In this document: positions 30,471-41,033 of the stretch, in pieces
How positions within the stretch are numbered: position 1 is the stretch's first letter
Layout of the letters: the number at the start of each line of letters is the position of its first letter
Origin: an uncultured Ectothiorhodospiraceae bacterium
GTDB taxonomy: Bacteria > Pseudomonadota > Gammaproteobacteria > Nitrococcales > Nitrococcaceae
DNA: 43,751 nucleotides
Direction of reading: 5' to 3'
NCBI GenBank assembly: GCA_913056315.1
Contig: CAJXMZ010000006.1
Coordinates: 1-43,751, forward strand
The notes under the pieces: model-generated
Databases searched by the model: none
Seen by the model: the letters and a program-made list of their open reading frames with translations, nothing else
Told to the model about the DNA's origin: nothing
Position numbers and translations under genes: made by a program

Positions 30471-30518
30471 GGTTAGCTCTTAGAGATCGGTGAGCAGCGG
30501 CGTTTGTTCAAGGTTCAT
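30471..30518 (-). pseudogene. pncB: Missing N-terminus of pncB with an in-frame TAA
   Basis: Reading down the minus strand from the ATG at 30518 gives MNLEQTPLLTDL, then TAA, then ELT, in frame with the pncB start MLQAYY. The TAA occupies 30480-30482 exactly where the family motif TDLYELTM has Tyr. One base change (TAT or TAC to TAA) explains it. No other damage is seen in the remaining 430 codons, so the event is recent, or is a sequencing error, or the shorter product is still used. Confidence 0.88.
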
Positions 30519-30540
30519 AGTCATCAATGAGGTATCCCGC

Positions 30541-31332
30541 TCAGCTGCGCAGGCCGGTGCCGCGGTTGAGTAACCACAGGCTCAGCAACGTGCCGGCTGT
30601 AATAAACCCGATAATGAGGGTGTAGGCAATGCCTAGCGGAATGTCTGAGCTACCGAGTATGCCGTAACGAAAGGCATTGACCATATATAAAATCGGGTTT
30701 GCGAGCGAGAGTTTTTGCCAAAATTCAGGCAGTAGCGATATGGAGTAAAACACCCCGCCTAAGTAGGTTAGCGGCGTGAGAATAAACGTGGGCACGATCG
30801 CAATGTCATCAAACTTCTTGGCAAAGACCCCGTTAATAAATCCCCCCAGCGAGAACAGCACAGCGGTTAAGAACACCACTGATACCGTGATGGGGATGCT
30901 ATGAATACGTAAATCAGCGAAGAAGCTGGCAATAATGGTGACAATTAATCCGGTAAACAGCCCGCGACCGACACCGCCGGCGATATAGCCAGCCAAGATG
31001 ACGTAGTTGGGTGTGGGTGAAACCAGCAGCTCTTCGATATGGCGTTGGAATTTGGCACCAAAAAACGAAGACACCACGTTGGTATAGGAGTTAGTAATGA
31101 CCGCGATCATGATGATCCCCGGCGCAATAAACTCCATAAAACTATAGCCATCCATCGGTCCAACGCGTGAACCAATCAAACTGCCAAAAATAATAAAATA
31201 TAAAGACATAGTAATCGCCGGCGGAACCAGCGTTTGTACCCAAATGCGCAAGTACCGATGCGTTTCTTTCCACACCAGTGTGCGTAGGGCAATGAATGTT
31301 TGCCGAGGGTAAGCTGGATAGAGCGATGCCAT
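30541..31332 (-). CDS. yadH: ABC-2 type permease, YadH-like
   Basis: Membrane part of an ABC-2 exporter (263 aa; E. coli YadH is similar in length). Six hydrophobic segments are visible, including ITMSLYFIIFGSLIG and FIAPGIIMIAVITNSYTNV. The EELLVSPTPNYVILAGYI loop and the LTYLGGVFYSISLLP segment are typical of this family. Its ATG directly follows the stop of yadG with no gap. pncB begins about 22 bases after its stop. The substrate is unknown for the whole family. Confidence 0.9.
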   Translation of the reverse strand: MASLYPAYPRQTFIALRTLVWKETHRYLRIWVQTLVPPAITMSLYFIIFGSLIGSRVGPMDGYSFMEFIAPGIIMIAVITNSYTNVVSSFFGAKFQRHIEELLVSPTPNYVILAGYIAGGVGRGLFTGLIVTIIASFFADLRIHSIPITVSVVFLTAVLFSLGGFINGVFAKKFDDIAIVPTFILTPLTYLGGVFYSISLLPEFWQKLSLANPILYMVNAFRYGILGSSDIPLGIAYTLIIGFITAGTLLSLWLLNRGTGLRS

Positions 31333-32271
31333 TTAGCGAGTCCTTGGCGTGGTTTTTTGCGCGCGATTATCAAGCATACGAACAAACAATTCCTCAAGCC
31401 GGTTGGATTTGTTCTTCATACTGGTGACGTCGACTCCCGCGGCATTAAGTTGGGCAAATAAGTGGCTCAAGGTTTGATCGCCATACACTTCCACTTCCAT
31501 GGTCCGCTCGCCCACGGGCACCGCATGAAATTCGCTGAGTGTGGGGAAGTCGCTGACTGACCCGGCGATGTCGAGAATAAAACTCTGACTTTTCAGTTTG
31601 GCTAACAGCGAGCGCATATCGGTGTTTTCGATAATTCGGCCGCCATCAATAATGCCAATGTTGCGGCACAGCGACTCGGCTTCTTCCAGGTAATGCGTGG
31701 TCAGAATGATGGTCGTGCCGCGCTCATTCATGCCGCGTAAAAAATCCCACATTGAGCGTCTCAGTTCGATATCAACGCCCGCTGTGGGTTCATCCAAAAT
31801 GAGCACTTGCGGCTCATGAATCAGTGCCCGCGCGATCATGAGGCGGCGCTTCATGCCGCCGGAGAGCTCGCGTGAATTCGCATCGCGCTTGCCCCACAGG
31901 TCGAGCTCGCGCAAATAGCGCTCGGCGCGCTCCAAGGCAGTTCGCCGATCAATTCCGTAATAGCCGGCTTGGTTGAGCACAATTTGGCTCACCGTCTCGA
32001 ACTGATTGAAATTAAACTCCTGGGGAACCAGACCGATATTCGATTTGGCTTGCCAAGCATCGGTCAAAATATCGTGACCGAATACCTCGACGCGGCCGCT
32101 CGTGGGGCGTACTAAAGAGGCAATGATGCCAATGATGGTGGTTTTGCCGGCTCCATTGGGACCGAGTAACCCAAAAAAGTCGCCAGGCGGGACTTCTAGA
32201 TCAATATCTTGAAGTGCCGTGACGCCGCCAGCATAGGTTTTGTTGAGTTGGCGCAAAGAAAGCGCATTCAT
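31333..32271 (-). CDS. yadG: ABC transporter ATPase, YadG-like
   Basis: ATPase partner of YadH (312 aa). Walker A is GPNGAGKTT, the signature is LSGGMKRRL, Walker B is LILDEPTAGVD and the switch His is in TTHYLEEAE. A C-terminal extension of about 80 residues follows, as in YadG. The open frame continues upstream to 32526, but that part has no family similarity and crosses the carA promoter region. MNALSLRQLNKTY at 32271 is the family start. Confidence 0.93.
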   Translation of the reverse strand: MNALSLRQLNKTYAGGVTALQDIDLEVPPGDFFGLLGPNGAGKTTIIGIIASLVRPTSGRVEVFGHDILTDAWQAKSNIGLVPQEFNFNQFETVSQIVLNQAGYYGIDRRTALERAERYLRELDLWGKRDANSRELSGGMKRRLMIARALIHEPQVLILDEPTAGVDIELRRSMWDFLRGMNERGTTIILTTHYLEEAESLCRNIGIIDGGRIIENTDMRSLLAKLKSQSFILDIAGSVSDFPTLSEFHAVPVGERTMEVEVYGDQTLSHLFAQLNAAGVDVTSMKNKSNRLEELFVRMLDNRAQKTTPRTR

Positions 32272-32383
32272 GATTGCGTGAACCGGATCGAGGACCGCCG
32301 GACGGCAGTCAAAGGCGATAAAGGTATCCCCTTGAGCCGGTTCGATGCAAGGGCGGTGGTCCCGCGCGAGGCGGGCGGTTGTA

Positions 32384-32413
32384 TTGGACACATTCCGGGG
32401 GCGGGCGTAAACT
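32384..32413 (+). promoter_or_regulatory. Putative sigma70 promoter of carA
   Basis: TTGGAC (32384-32389) and TAAACT (32408-32413) are separated by 18 bases. The start would be near 32420, giving a leader of about 66 bases before the carA GTG. It lies directly upstream of the strong terminator hairpin. The rest of the 215-base space between yadG and carA holds no gene. Confidence 0.45.
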
Positions 32414-32433
32414 TCGCGCATTGTTTTACTCGG

Positions 32434-32464
32434 CGGGAGGGTTCTGCGGATCCCTCCCGTTTTT
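32434..32464 (+). terminator. Intrinsic terminator in the carA leader (probable attenuator)
   Basis: CGGGAGGG (32434-32441) and CCCTCCCG (32452-32459) form a perfect 8-bp GC-rich stem with a 10-base loop, followed directly by TTTTT (32460-32464). The T-run is on the plus strand only. The upstream gene, yadG, is transcribed away from it, so it cannot be that gene's terminator. Its place between the predicted promoter and the carA start points to attenuation of carA. Confidence 0.7.
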
Positions 32465-32486
32465 GCGAGCAGATGAGGGTTAAAGT

Positions 32487-33638
32487 GTGACCGACACGGC
32501 GATATTGGCGCTCGAGGATGGCTCAATTTTTTATGGCACGGCGTTAGGGGCTCGCGGCCAAAGCGCAGGCGAAGTTTGCTTTAACACCGCCATGACCGGC
32601 TACCAAGAGATTTGCACCGACCCGTCGTATTTCGGCCAGATGGTGACGCTGACCTATCCGCACATCGGTAACACCGGTGTTAATGCCCTGGATGAAGAGG
32701 CGGATGGTCCGCAGTTATCCGGGCTTATCGTGCGTGACACGCCGATTCGAATGAGTAGCTGGCGCGCGCAAGAAGACTTACCCGATTATTTAGCCCGGCA
32801 TGGAGTCGTGGGTATCGCGGACATTGATACCCGACGGCTGACTCGGGTACTGCGCGAAAAAGGCGCGCAGCGCGGCTGCATTATCTCAGGTGGCCAACCC
32901 GATGCGGATCAAGCCGTTGCCGCGGCCTGCGCGCATCCTGAGCTAACCGGGCGCGATTTGGTCAAAGCCGTCACGACCCAGCAATCCTATGAATGGCGTT
33001 TGGGCAGTTGGGCCCTTGAGCGCGGTGAGCAAGAGCCTGCCGCAAGCGCCGATGCGGACTTGCCTTGGCATGTCGTCGCCTATGACTTTGGCGTAAAGCG
33101 CAATATCCTGCGTCGCTTGGTCGATAGCGGTTGTCGGGTCACCGTGGTTCCTGCGCAGACCACCGCTGATGAGGTGCTCGCCCTCAATCCCAATGGGGTG
33201 TTTTTGTCGAATGGCCCAGGCGATCCTGAGCCGCTCGATTACGCGATTGCGGCAACGCAGCAGCTATTAGCTTCGGGCATACCCGTGTTTGGTATTTGTT
33301 TGGGGCACCAAATACTCGGGTTAGCCGCGGGCGCGCAAAGTCTTAAAATGAAGTTTGGTCATCATGGCGCCAACCACCCGGTGCTCGATGTGGACGCCGC
33401 GCGGGTCATGATTTCAAGCCAAAACCACGGTTTTGCTATTGACGCCCAAACGCTGCCCGATAACGTCAAAGTGATTCATCGCTCGTTATTTGATCAATCG
33501 CTGCAGGGGATTCATTTAACCGATCGCCCGGCGTTTAGTTTTCAAGGCCACCCCGAAGCGAGCCCCGGTCCGCACGATGTCTCGCCCTTATTTGCCCATT
33601 TTGTCGAGTTGATGGCCGCGCACAAACCCGCGGCTTGA
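32487..33638 (+). CDS. carA: Carbamoyl-phosphate synthase small subunit CarA
   Basis: Glutaminase subunit that passes ammonia to CarB for arginine and pyrimidine synthesis (383 aa). The N-terminal domain has [15 protein letters not shown] and [10 protein letters not shown]. The class I amidotransferase domain has the catalytic Cys C271 in GICLGHQ, and the His and Glu of the triad are in GHPEASPGP. The start is GTG at 32487, with GAGGGT 6 bases upstream. carB follows 22 bases after the stop. dapB, often upstream of carA, is not here. Confidence 0.97.
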   Translation: MTDTAILALEDGSIFYGTALGARGQSAGEVCFNTAMTGYQEICTDPSYFGQMVTLTYPHIGNTGVNALDEEADGPQLSGLIVRDTPIRMSSWRAQEDLPDYLARHGVVGIADIDTRRLTRVLREKGAQRGCIISGGQPDADQAVAAACAHPELTGRDLVKAVTTQQSYEWRLGSWALERGEQEPAASADADLPWHVVAYDFGVKRNILRRLVDSGCRVTVVPAQTTADEVLALNPNGVFLSNGPGDPEPLDYAIAATQQLLASGIPVFGICLGHQILGLAAGAQSLKMKFGHHGANHPVLDVDAARVMISSQNHGFAIDAQTLPDNVKVIHRSLFDQSLQGIHLTDRPAFSFQGHPEASPGPHDVSPLFAHFVELMAAHKPAA

Positions 33639-33660
33639 CCTAGCAGGTGATTACCCGACC

Positions 33661-36600
33661 ATGCCAAAGCGCACTGATTTAAAAAGCATCCTGATTATTG
33701 GCGCCGGGCCGATTGTGATCGGTCAGGCCTGTGAGTTTGATTACTCTGGCGCGCAAGCATGTAAAGCGCTGCGTGAGGAGGGATATCGCGTCATCTTAGT
33801 CAATTCCAATCCGGCAACGATTATGACCGACCCGGAAATGGCGGACGCGGTGTATATCGAACCGATTGAGTGGCGAGTGGTTGCCAGCATCATCGAGCGC
33901 GAACGCCCGGATGCGGTGCTGCCCACGATGGGCGGGCAAACAGCGCTTAACTGTGCGCTCGATTTAGACCGTCACGGGGTGCTGGCGGAGTATGGCGTCG
34001 AGATGATTGGTGCCAGCAAAGCCGCTATTGATATGGCCGAAGATCGTGAGGCCTTTCGCCAAGCCATGGCGCGTATTGATCTTGAGACCCCCGCCGCGCG
34101 GGTGGCTCACAGCATGGAAGAGGCGAACGCAGCACAGCGCGAAATCGGCTTTCCAACGATTATTCGGCCCTCGTTTACGCTGGGTGGCAGCGGTGGCGGA
34201 ATCGCTTACAACGCCGAGGAGTTTGCCGAGATTTGCGACCGCGGTCTCGACTTATCCCCAACCAATGAGCTGCTCATCGAAGAGTCTGTGCTTGGTTGGA
34301 AAGAGTTTGAGATGGAGGTGGTTCGTGATCGTGCCGATAACGGCATCATTATTTGTGCGATTGAAAACCTCGATCCGATGGGCGTGCACACGGGGGACTC
34401 GATTACCGTGGCGCCGGCGCAAACGCTGACCGACAAAGAATATCAAATCATGCGCGATGCCTCGTTGGCGGTGTTGCGCGAAATTGGTGTCGAAACCGGT
34501 GGCTCCAACGTTCAATTTGCGATTAATCCAGATAATGGCCGTTTGGTGGTTATCGAGATGAACCCCCGTGTGTCGCGCTCATCAGCGCTCGCCTCTAAGG
34601 CGACCGGGTTTCCCATTGCCAAAGTGGCGGCCAAGCTTGCGGTGGGCTACACCCTGGATGAGCTGCGCAACGAGATCACCGGTGGCCTAACGCCGGCCTC
34701 CTTTGAGCCCAGCATTGATTATGTCGTCACCAAAATTCCGCGCTTTACGTTTGAGAAGTTCATGCGCACCAAGCCGGTGCTAACAACGCAAATGAAGTCG
34801 GTTGGCGAGGTGATGGCGATTGGCCGAACCTTTCAGGAATCCTTACAAAAAGCGCTGCGCGGACTTGAAAATGGGCTGGAGGGTCTTGACCCGCGGGCTG
34901 ATCACGCACGCACTGATGCCGCCACCCAGGTCACTCAGGAGTTGCGTTTGCCCGGGCCGGAGCGCCTGCTCTGGGTTGCTGATGGGTTTCGTCACGGCTT
35001 AAGCCTAGATGATCTATTTGGGCATACTTGGATTGATCCTTGGTTTTTGGCGCAAATCGGTGATTTGGTTGCTCGTGAGCAGGCTTTGATGGGGCAATCG
35101 CTGGATACGCTTGATGCCCAGGCGATGCGTGCGCTCAAACGCTGTGGCTTTTCTGATGCGCGCATTGGCCGACTCATTGGCTGCGATGAGCACGCGGTGC
35201 GCTTGCATCGCCGTGGGCTGGGAGTACGGCCGGTATACAAGCGGGTTGACTCCTGTGCGGCTGAATTTGGCACGGCAACGGCCTATCTCTACTCAACCTA
35301 CGAACAAGAGGACGAGGCCGCGCCGAGCGACCGGCGTAAGGTAATGATTCTTGGCGGTGGCCCGAATCGCATTGGTCAAGGCATTGAGTTTGACTACTGC
35401 TGCGTGCATGCCGCGCTGGCGCTGCGTGAAGATGGGTTCGAGACCATCATGGTCAACTGCAACCCCGAGACGGTTTCAACCGACTACGACACCTCAGACC
35501 GGCTCTACTTTGAGCCCCTGACCTTGGAAGATGTTTTAGAAATTGTTGAAACTGAGCAGCCCGAAGGCATTGTGATTCAGTACGGCGGTCAGACCCCGCT
35601 TAAGCTGGCCCGAGATCTCGAAGCGTTTGGTGCCCCCATCATTGGCACGACGCCTGACTCGATTGACTTGGCCGAAGACCGTGAGCGTTTTCAGGGACTG
35701 ATTAGCGCCGCGGGTCTTGAGCAACCCCCCAACCGCACCGCTAGCAGTGCCGAGCAGGCCTTTCGCCTAGCCAATGAAATTGGTTATCCATTGGTGGTGC
35801 GACCATCCTATGTACTGGGCGGTCGGGCGATGGAGATCGTCTACCAAGAATCCGAGCTGGCGCAGTACATGAACGAGGCGGTTAAAGTCTCGAATGAATC
35901 GCCCGTGCTCCTAGATCGCTTTTTGGATGACGCCATTGAGGTTGATGTCGATGCCATTTGTGATGGCAAAGACGTGCTGATCGGCGGGATCATGGAGCAC
36001 ATTGAGCAAGCCGGTGTGCACTCCGGTGATTCGGCCTGCTCGCTGCCGCCGTATAGCCTCTCGCCCCAAGTCAGCGATCGATTACGCGCACAAATGCGTG
36101 AAATGGCCCTGCGTCTGGGCGTTGTGGGCTTGATGAATGCGCAGTTCGCGGTCAAAGGCGATGCGATTTATGTCATCGAAGTCAATCCACGCGCCTCTCG
36201 AACCGTGCCTTTTGTGTCTAAAGCCGCGGGCATCGCGCTGGCGAAGATTGCCGCGCGCTGCATGGTTGGTAAGACACTGGCTGAACAGGGTTACACCCGC
36301 GAGGTGGTACCCAGCAGTTACTCGGTGAAAGAAGCGGTGTTTCCGTTTATTAAATTCCCCGGCGTTGATCCCATTTTGGGCCCCGAGATGAAATCAACCG
36401 GCGAGGTCATGGGCATTGGCTATACTTTTGGCGAAGCGTATGCCAAGTCACAATTGGCGGCGGGTGTTGAACTGCCGACCGGTGGACGAGTCTTTATTAG
36501 CGTGCGTGATGCGGATAAACCAGCAATCGCTGGCATTGCCCGCGATTTAGTTCGTCATGGCTTTGAATTGGTGGCGACCGCGGGTACAGCGGCGGTTTTG

Positions 36601-36882
36601 CGTGACAATGCCATTGAGTGTGGCTTTATTAATAAAGTCGCGGAAGGCCGGCCGCATATTGTTGATGCCATTAAAAATGCTGAAATCGCATTAATCATCA
36701 ACACCACCGAGGGGCGACAAGCCATCGCCGACTCGTTTTCCATTCGCCGTGAAGCGCTGCATCAAAAAGTTTGCTATACCACAACACTGGCGGGGGCTCG
36801 GGCGACCTGTCAGGCCCTGGACTATTTAGAGGCAACGGATGTGCGCTCGCTCCAAGATTTGCATAAGGAGGCAAGGGCATGA
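33661..36882 (+). CDS. carB: Carbamoyl-phosphate synthase large subunit CarB
   Basis: Synthetase subunit that joins bicarbonate, ammonia and two ATP (1073 aa, normal length). It has two homologous ATP-grasp halves, about residues 1-400 and 553-935, each with the GGGxxRIGQxxEFDY-type opening ([17 protein letters not shown] and [16 protein letters not shown]). An oligomerisation domain lies between them and a C-terminal allosteric MGS-like domain starts near 936, with [14 protein letters not shown]. The expected regulator site of UMP and ornithine is in this last domain. Its stop overlaps the greA start in an ATGA junction. Confidence 0.98.
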   Translation: MPKRTDLKSILIIGAGPIVIGQACEFDYSGAQACKALREEGYRVILVNSNPATIMTDPEMADAVYIEPIEWRVVASIIERERPDAVLPTMGGQTALNCALDLDRHGVLAEYGVEMIGASKAAIDMAEDREAFRQAMARIDLETPAARVAHSMEEANAAQREIGFPTIIRPSFTLGGSGGGIAYNAEEFAEICDRGLDLSPTNELLIEESVLGWKEFEMEVVRDRADNGIIICAIENLDPMGVHTGDSITVAPAQTLTDKEYQIMRDASLAVLREIGVETGGSNVQFAINPDNGRLVVIEMNPRVSRSSALASKATGFPIAKVAAKLAVGYTLDELRNEITGGLTPASFEPSIDYVVTKIPRFTFEKFMRTKPVLTTQMKSVGEVMAIGRTFQESLQKALRGLENGLEGLDPRADHARTDAATQVTQELRLPGPERLLWVADGFRHGLSLDDLFGHTWIDPWFLAQIGDLVAREQALMGQSLDTLDAQAMRALKRCGFSDARIGRLIGCDEHAVRLHRRGLGVRPVYKRVDSCAAEFGTATAYLYSTYEQEDEAAPSDRRKVMILGGGPNRIGQGIEFDYCCVHAALALREDGFETIMVNCNPETVSTDYDTSDRLYFEPLTLEDVLEIVETEQPEGIVIQYGGQTPLKLARDLEAFGAPIIGTTPDSIDLAEDRERFQGLISAAGLEQPPNRTASSAEQAFRLANEIGYPLVVRPSYVLGGRAMEIVYQESELAQYMNEAVKVSNESPVLLDRFLDDAIEVDVDAICDGKDVLIGGIMEHIEQAGVHSGDSACSLPPYSLSPQVSDRLRAQMREMALRLGVVGLMNAQFAVKGDAIYVIEVNPRASRTVPFVSKAAGIALAKIAARCMVGKTLAEQGYTREVVPSSYSVKEAVFPFIKFPGVDPILGPEMKSTGEVMGIGYTFGEAYAKSQLAAGVELPTGGRVFISVRDADKPAIAGIARDLVRHGFELVATAGTAAVLRDNAIECGFINKVAEGRPHIVDAIKNAEIALIINTTEGRQAIADSFSIRREALHQKVCYTTTLAGARATCQALDYLEATDVRSLQDLHKEARA

Positions 36883-37355
36883 GCAAGACACCGCTGACTG
36901 TTCGGGGTGCCGAGCAGCTTCGTGATGAGCTCAATCGGCTTAAAGGCGAGGATCGCCCCAAGGTTATTAAAGCCATTGCCGAGGCGCGTGCGCACGGCGA
37001 TCTTAAAGAAAATGCCGAATATCACGCCGCCAGAGAGCAGCAAGGTTTTATCGAAGGGCGTATCGCGGAAATTGAATCCAAACTATCGAACGCGCAGGTG
37101 ATTGACGTCACCACCTTGCCGGCGACTGGCAAAGTCGTGTTTGGAACAACAGTGGTGCTGGCTGACGAAAGCGATGGCACCGAGAAGACGTATCAAATTG
37201 TTGGTGAGGATGAGGCGGATATCAAATCCGGCCGTATTTCGGTGCAATCTCCTATTGCCCGGGCACTCATTGGCAAAGAAGAGGGCGAGGTCGTTGAGGT
37301 TCAAGCCCCTGGAGGCCAGCGTGCGTATGAAATCGTCGAGGTCCGCTACGAATAA
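36879..37355 (+). CDS. greA: Transcription elongation factor GreA
   Basis: Rescues backtracked RNA polymerase by stimulating transcript cleavage (158 aa). The N-terminal coiled coil contains the acidic tip region [23 protein letters not shown], with the D/E residues that enter the polymerase channel. The C-terminal FKBP-like domain has [20 protein letters not shown]. Carried in the carB-greA overlap, it is part of the carAB operon, a common arrangement in this group. Its last 29 bases may overlap the next small gene. Confidence 0.96.
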   Translation: MSKTPLTVRGAEQLRDELNRLKGEDRPKVIKAIAEARAHGDLKENAEYHAAREQQGFIEGRIAEIESKLSNAQVIDVTTLPATGKVVFGTTVVLADESDGTEKTYQIVGEDEADIKSGRISVQSPIARALIGKEEGEVVEVQAPGGQRAYEIVEVRYE

Positions 37356-37560
37356 CCCCAGCCAGCCGCTTGATGCGGTGAAGCTTGAGTTGGCGATCGT
37401 CATTGGGTTGGCCATTGGGGTGTTGCTTGTGGTGTGGCGCTTAGACGCTGGGCATTGGGTGGAGCTGGGTTTGCTGGCTGCCACGGGATTTGGTGCTGGC
37501 GGCTGGTTAGCGTTTCGAACGCGTCGCGCGGTGAACCGTCTGACCGGCCAACAGGACTAG
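37327..37560 (+). CDS. Small two-span membrane protein, 77 aa
   Basis: I do not recognise a named family. From an ATG at 37327, inside the end of greA, the product has 77 residues with a polar N-terminus ([18 protein letters not shown]), two membrane segments (about 20-36, [17 protein letters not shown]; about 43-61, [20 protein letters not shown]) and a basic end ([11 protein letters not shown]). A GTG at 37378 would give 60 residues and keep both segments. It sits where yhbY, on the opposite strand, is common in relatives. rlmE follows 4 bases later, so it is probably co-transcribed. Confidence 0.65.
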   Translation: MKSSRSATNNPSQPLDAVKLELAIVIGLAIGVLLVVWRLDAGHWVELGLLAATGFGAGGWLAFRTRRAVNRLTGQQD

Positions 37561-37564
37561 CCCA

Positions 37565-38185
37565 GTGGGGCGTAGTCGAACGAGCCAGCGTTGGCTCAAA
37601 GAGCACTTTAGTGACGTGTTCGTGCGTGAAGCGCAACGTCGGGGCTTACGCTCGCGGGCGGCGTTTAAATTAGAAGAAATTGACCAGCGCGATGGGCTGT
37701 TGCAGCCGGGGCAACGCGTGGTTGATTTGGGCGCCGCGCCGGGTGGCTGGAGTGAGTATGCCGCCGCTCGTGTGGGTACGCGGGGTCAGGTCATTGCGAT
37801 TGATCTACTCGCCATGGATGCGCTGGCCGGTGTGCAGTTTGTTCAAGCCGACTTTAGCGACGATGCGGGCCTGTCGCAGCTAGATCAATTGCTCGCAGGT
37901 GAAGGGGTAGACCTTGTATTATCCGACATGGCCCCCAATCTCTCAGGACATAAGGCAGTCGATCAGCCACGCGCCATGTTGCTCGCTGAGCTTGCCCTAG
38001 ATTTTTGCCAGGCGCGCTTGAACCCCGGTGGTGGGCTGTTGGTCAAAGTATTTCAAGGACAAGGCTTTGATGCGCTACTGGCATCAATGCGACAACAGTT
38101 TGATCGGGTTCAAAGTCGTAAGCCCGAGGCATCGCGCGATCGCAGTCGAGAAGTCTATCTGCTAGCCCGTGGCTTTCGGGCATAG
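37565..38185 (+). CDS. rlmE: 23S rRNA 2'-O-ribose U2552 methyltransferase RlmE (FtsJ)
   Basis: Methylates U2552 in the 23S A-loop, a late 50S assembly step (206 aa). The SAM site is [16 protein letters not shown]. The catalytic K-D-K-E set is visible: Lys in RAAFKLEE, Asp in LSDMAPN, Lys in LLVKVFQG and Glu in SREVYLLA. The start is GTG at 37565. It is followed by ftsH after 40 bases, the conserved rlmE-ftsH pair. Confidence 0.96.
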   Translation: MGRSRTSQRWLKEHFSDVFVREAQRRGLRSRAAFKLEEIDQRDGLLQPGQRVVDLGAAPGGWSEYAAARVGTRGQVIAIDLLAMDALAGVQFVQADFSDDAGLSQLDQLLAGEGVDLVLSDMAPNLSGHKAVDQPRAMLLAELALDFCQARLNPGGGLLVKVFQGQGFDALLASMRQQFDRVQSRKPEASRDRSREVYLLARGFRA

Positions 38186-38225
38186 TAGGCTAGATCCATA
38201 ACACTACGTTTTGAGGTAAGCCATT

Positions 38226-40157
38226 TTGAACGACATGGCCAAAAATCTAATCCTTTGGGTCGTCATCGCTGTTGTGCTGATGTCGGTCTTTAGTAACTTC
38301 CAAAATCAGGGCACAACCACGCAAGAATTGCCGTATTCGCAGTTCTTGGGTGAAGTGGAAACCGGCCGTATTGAGTCGGTCACCATGAAAGGTCCGGTCA
38401 TTCGTGGAACACGCTCGGATGGGTCGAACTTCAGCACGTATAGCCCTGAGACCGATAACAACGCGCTCATTGGTCAGCTGATGGATAGCGGCGTCAACAT
38501 TCGCGCCGAAGCCCCAGAAGGGCGCAGCATGTTGATGCAGATCATAATTTCCTGGTTCCCCTTCCTGTTGCTTATTGGTGTGTGGATCTACTTCATGCGG
38601 CAAATGCAAGGCGGTGGCGGTGGCCGCGGGGCCATGTCATTCGGTAAAAGCCGCGCCAAAATGATGTCGGATGAACAGGTCAAGGTCACCTTTAAAGACG
38701 TCGCTGGTGTCGAAGAAGCCAAGCAAGATGTGGTTGAGCTGGTTGAGTTTTTGCGCGATCCATCCAAGTTTCAGCGCCTTGGCGGCAGCATTCCGCGCGG
38801 CGTGCTGATGGTGGGCCCACCGGGTACGGGTAAGACGCTGCTCGCCAAGGCGATTGCCGGCGAAGCGCGCGTGCCATTTTTCAGCATTTCGGGCTCAGAT
38901 TTTGTGGAAATGTTTGTTGGTGTGGGTGCCTCGCGAGTGCGCGATATGTTTGCCCAAGCCAAAAAGCAGGCTCCCTGCATTATCTTTATTGATGAGCTTG
39001 ATGCGGTGGGGCGCCAGCGTGGTGCAGGACTAGGCGGCGGCCACGATGAGCGTGAGCAAACGCTCAACCAAATGCTCGTCGAAATGGACGGCTTTGAGGG
39101 CAGTGAAGGGGTGATTGTTATCGCAGCCACCAACCGGCCTGATGTGCTCGACCCTGCGTTGCTGCGCCCAGGCCGATTTGATCGCCAAGTCGTGGTGCCA
39201 TTGCCGGATGTGCGCGGGCGAGAGCAGATTTTAAAAGTGCACATGAACAAAACACCGCTGGCGGACGACATCGATGCGCGAACGATTGCGCGCGGTTGCC
39301 CGGGTTTTTCGGGTGCGGACTTGGCCAACTTGGTCAATGAGGCGGCGTTGTACGCTGCTCGCCGTAACAAGCGGGTGGTTGATCAGCAAGATTTTGAAGA
39401 CGCTAAAGATAAAATCATGATGGGCGCTGAGCGCAAGTCCATGGTCATGAGTGAGGATGAAAAGCGTCTCACGGCCTATCACGAAGCCGGCCATGCCATC
39501 GTTGGGCTAAAGGTTGTTGAGCATGATCCGGTGCATAAGGTGACAATCATTCCGCGTGGTCGGGCCTTAGGCGTAACCATGTTTTTGCCCGAAGAAGACC
39601 GCTACAGCTACACCAAGCAGCGCCTCAATAGTTCGATTTGTGGTTTGTTTGGCGGGCGTATTGCCGAGGAAATGATCTTTGGCGCCGATCGGGTTACCAC
39701 AGGTGCGCAAAGTGACATCCAGCGCGTGACTGAAATTGCGCGCAATATGGTGACCAAGTGGGGTCTGTCCGACAAAATGGGGCCGTTGGCCTACGGTGAA
39801 GACGAGGGCGAGGTCTTTCTGGGCCATCAGGTAACGCAGCATAAGACGATTTCGGATGAAACCGCGCATGCGATTGATGAAGAGGTTCGTCGTATCGTTG
39901 AAGAGAACTACTCGGTTGCCAAGCGGGTGCTCGAAGAAAACGTCGATATCTTGCATGCCATGTCTGATGCGCTGATGAAGTACGAAACCATTGATCGCGA
40001 TCAGATTGATGATGTTATGAACGGTCGGCCACCCCGGCCACCAAAAGACTATGACCGGCCAACGGGCTCGGCCCCGAGTGGTGAGGGCGACGCAGCGGAG
40101 GGCTCGACGTCGAGCGAAGACGCCGGCGATGCCGGGAAACCTGCCAGCGAGCACTAG
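38226..40157 (+). CDS. ftsH: ATP-dependent zinc metalloprotease FtsH
   Basis: Membrane AAA+ protease that degrades misfolded membrane proteins and regulators such as LpxC (643 aa). Two membrane segments lie at about residues 6-22 and 105-124, with a periplasmic domain between. Walker A GPPGTGKT is at 197-204, Walker B is IIFIDELDA, and the SRH is [10 protein letters not shown]. The zinc site HEAGH is at 419-423. GAGGTAAG at 38212-38219 fits the TTG start at 38226 better than the ATG at 38235, which begins the usual MAKNLILW. The C-terminal tail is Gly/Ser/Asp-rich. Confidence 0.97.
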   Translation: MNDMAKNLILWVVIAVVLMSVFSNFQNQGTTTQELPYSQFLGEVETGRIESVTMKGPVIRGTRSDGSNFSTYSPETDNNALIGQLMDSGVNIRAEAPEGRSMLMQIIISWFPFLLLIGVWIYFMRQMQGGGGGRGAMSFGKSRAKMMSDEQVKVTFKDVAGVEEAKQDVVELVEFLRDPSKFQRLGGSIPRGVLMVGPPGTGKTLLAKAIAGEARVPFFSISGSDFVEMFVGVGASRVRDMFAQAKKQAPCIIFIDELDAVGRQRGAGLGGGHDEREQTLNQMLVEMDGFEGSEGVIVIAATNRPDVLDPALLRPGRFDRQVVVPLPDVRGREQILKVHMNKTPLADDIDARTIARGCPGFSGADLANLVNEAALYAARRNKRVVDQQDFEDAKDKIMMGAERKSMVMSEDEKRLTAYHEAGHAIVGLKVVEHDPVHKVTIIPRGRALGVTMFLPEEDRYSYTKQRLNSSICGLFGGRIAEEMIFGADRVTTGAQSDIQRVTEIARNMVTKWGLSDKMGPLAYGEDEGEVFLGHQVTQHKTISDETAHAIDEEVRRIVEENYSVAKRVLEENVDILHAMSDALMKYETIDRDQIDDVMNGRPPRPPKDYDRPTGSAPSGEGDAAEGSTSSEDAGDAGKPASEH

Positions 40158-40160
40158 GCC

Positions 40161-41021
40161 ATGGAACGCGTGCTGGATTGCGCGGGGCGGGCACTTGACT
40201 TAAGCCGTCCCTGCGTAATGGGCATTCTCAACGTCACCCCCGATTCCTTCTCGGACGGGGGTGATTTTGTTGGTGCCGATGCGGCTATTGCCCATGCGCT
40301 GGCAATGCAAGCCGCCGGTGCCGCCATTATTGATGTGGGTGGTGAGTCAACCCGGCCGGGTTCACAAGGCGTGAGCGTGGCCGAGGAGTTGGCACGCGTC
40401 ATTCCGGTTCTAGAAGCGCTCTCCCAAGTCGTCAACGTGCCGCTGTCGGTCGATACCTCCAAGCCTGAGGTCATGCTAGCGGCGTGGCGTGCAGGGGCTG
40501 GGTTGATTAACGATGTCATGGCTTTGCGCCGTGACGGGGCGTTGGAAGCGGCTAAGCAAACGGGGCTACCGATTTGTTTGATGCATATGCAAGGCACCCC
40601 CCAGACCATGCAGCAGCGGCCGCATTACACCGACGTGGTAGGCGAGGTGCGGGCGTTTTTGCGCTCGCGCATTGCCGCGGCAAGCCAAGCGGGCATCGAT
40701 TCCAATCAGCTGATACTCGACCCCGGATTTGGCTTTGGTAAGACAGATCCGCACAATGCCGCCTTGCTCGCGGGGCTTTCGCAGTTAACTGATTTGGGCC
40801 CGCCGGTATTGGCTGGGTTGTCGCGCAAGTCATTGGTGGGGCGCGTGTTAGGCCGCGATATGCCCGACCGGCTTGCCGGTAGCGTTGCCGCTGCTGCATT
40901 AGCCACGCGTAACGGCGCACGAATAATTCGCGCCCACGATGTGGCCGAAACGCTGGACGCGGTTCGGCTTACCGACTATGTAATGAGCGCGGCCGATGCG
41001 GTGCCGTTCGAACAGGGATAG
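40161..41021 (+). CDS. folP: Dihydropteroate synthase FolP
   Basis: Joins p-aminobenzoate to the pterin in folate synthesis and is the sulfonamide target (286 aa). Motifs are GILNVTPDSFSDGG, IDVGGESTRPGS, SVDTSKPEV, GLINDV, LMHMQGTP and DPGFGFGKT. The Thr, Pro, Ser and Phe of the pABA loops are of the usual type. It lies 3 bases after ftsH and 12 before glmM, the standard ftsH-folP-glmM order. Confidence 0.97.
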   Translation: MERVLDCAGRALDLSRPCVMGILNVTPDSFSDGGDFVGADAAIAHALAMQAAGAAIIDVGGESTRPGSQGVSVAEELARVIPVLEALSQVVNVPLSVDTSKPEVMLAAWRAGAGLINDVMALRRDGALEAAKQTGLPICLMHMQGTPQTMQQRPHYTDVVGEVRAFLRSRIAAASQAGIDSNQLILDPGFGFGKTDPHNAALLAGLSQLTDLGPPVLAGLSRKSLVGRVLGRDMPDRLAGSVAAAALATRNGARIIRAHDVAETLDAVRLTDYVMSAADAVPFEQG

Positions 41022-41033
41022 GAAAGCGTAGCG

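Noticed and set aside
30480-30482. Programmed recoding of the pncB TAA
   Set aside because: Known selenocysteine and pyrrolysine recoding use TGA and TAG, no recoding structure is seen, and all other genes use TAA as a normal stop.
32272-32526. N-terminal extension of the YadG-like ATPase
   Set aside because: The extra 85 codons lack family similarity and cover the carA leader and the first codons of carA. The usual start is at 32271.
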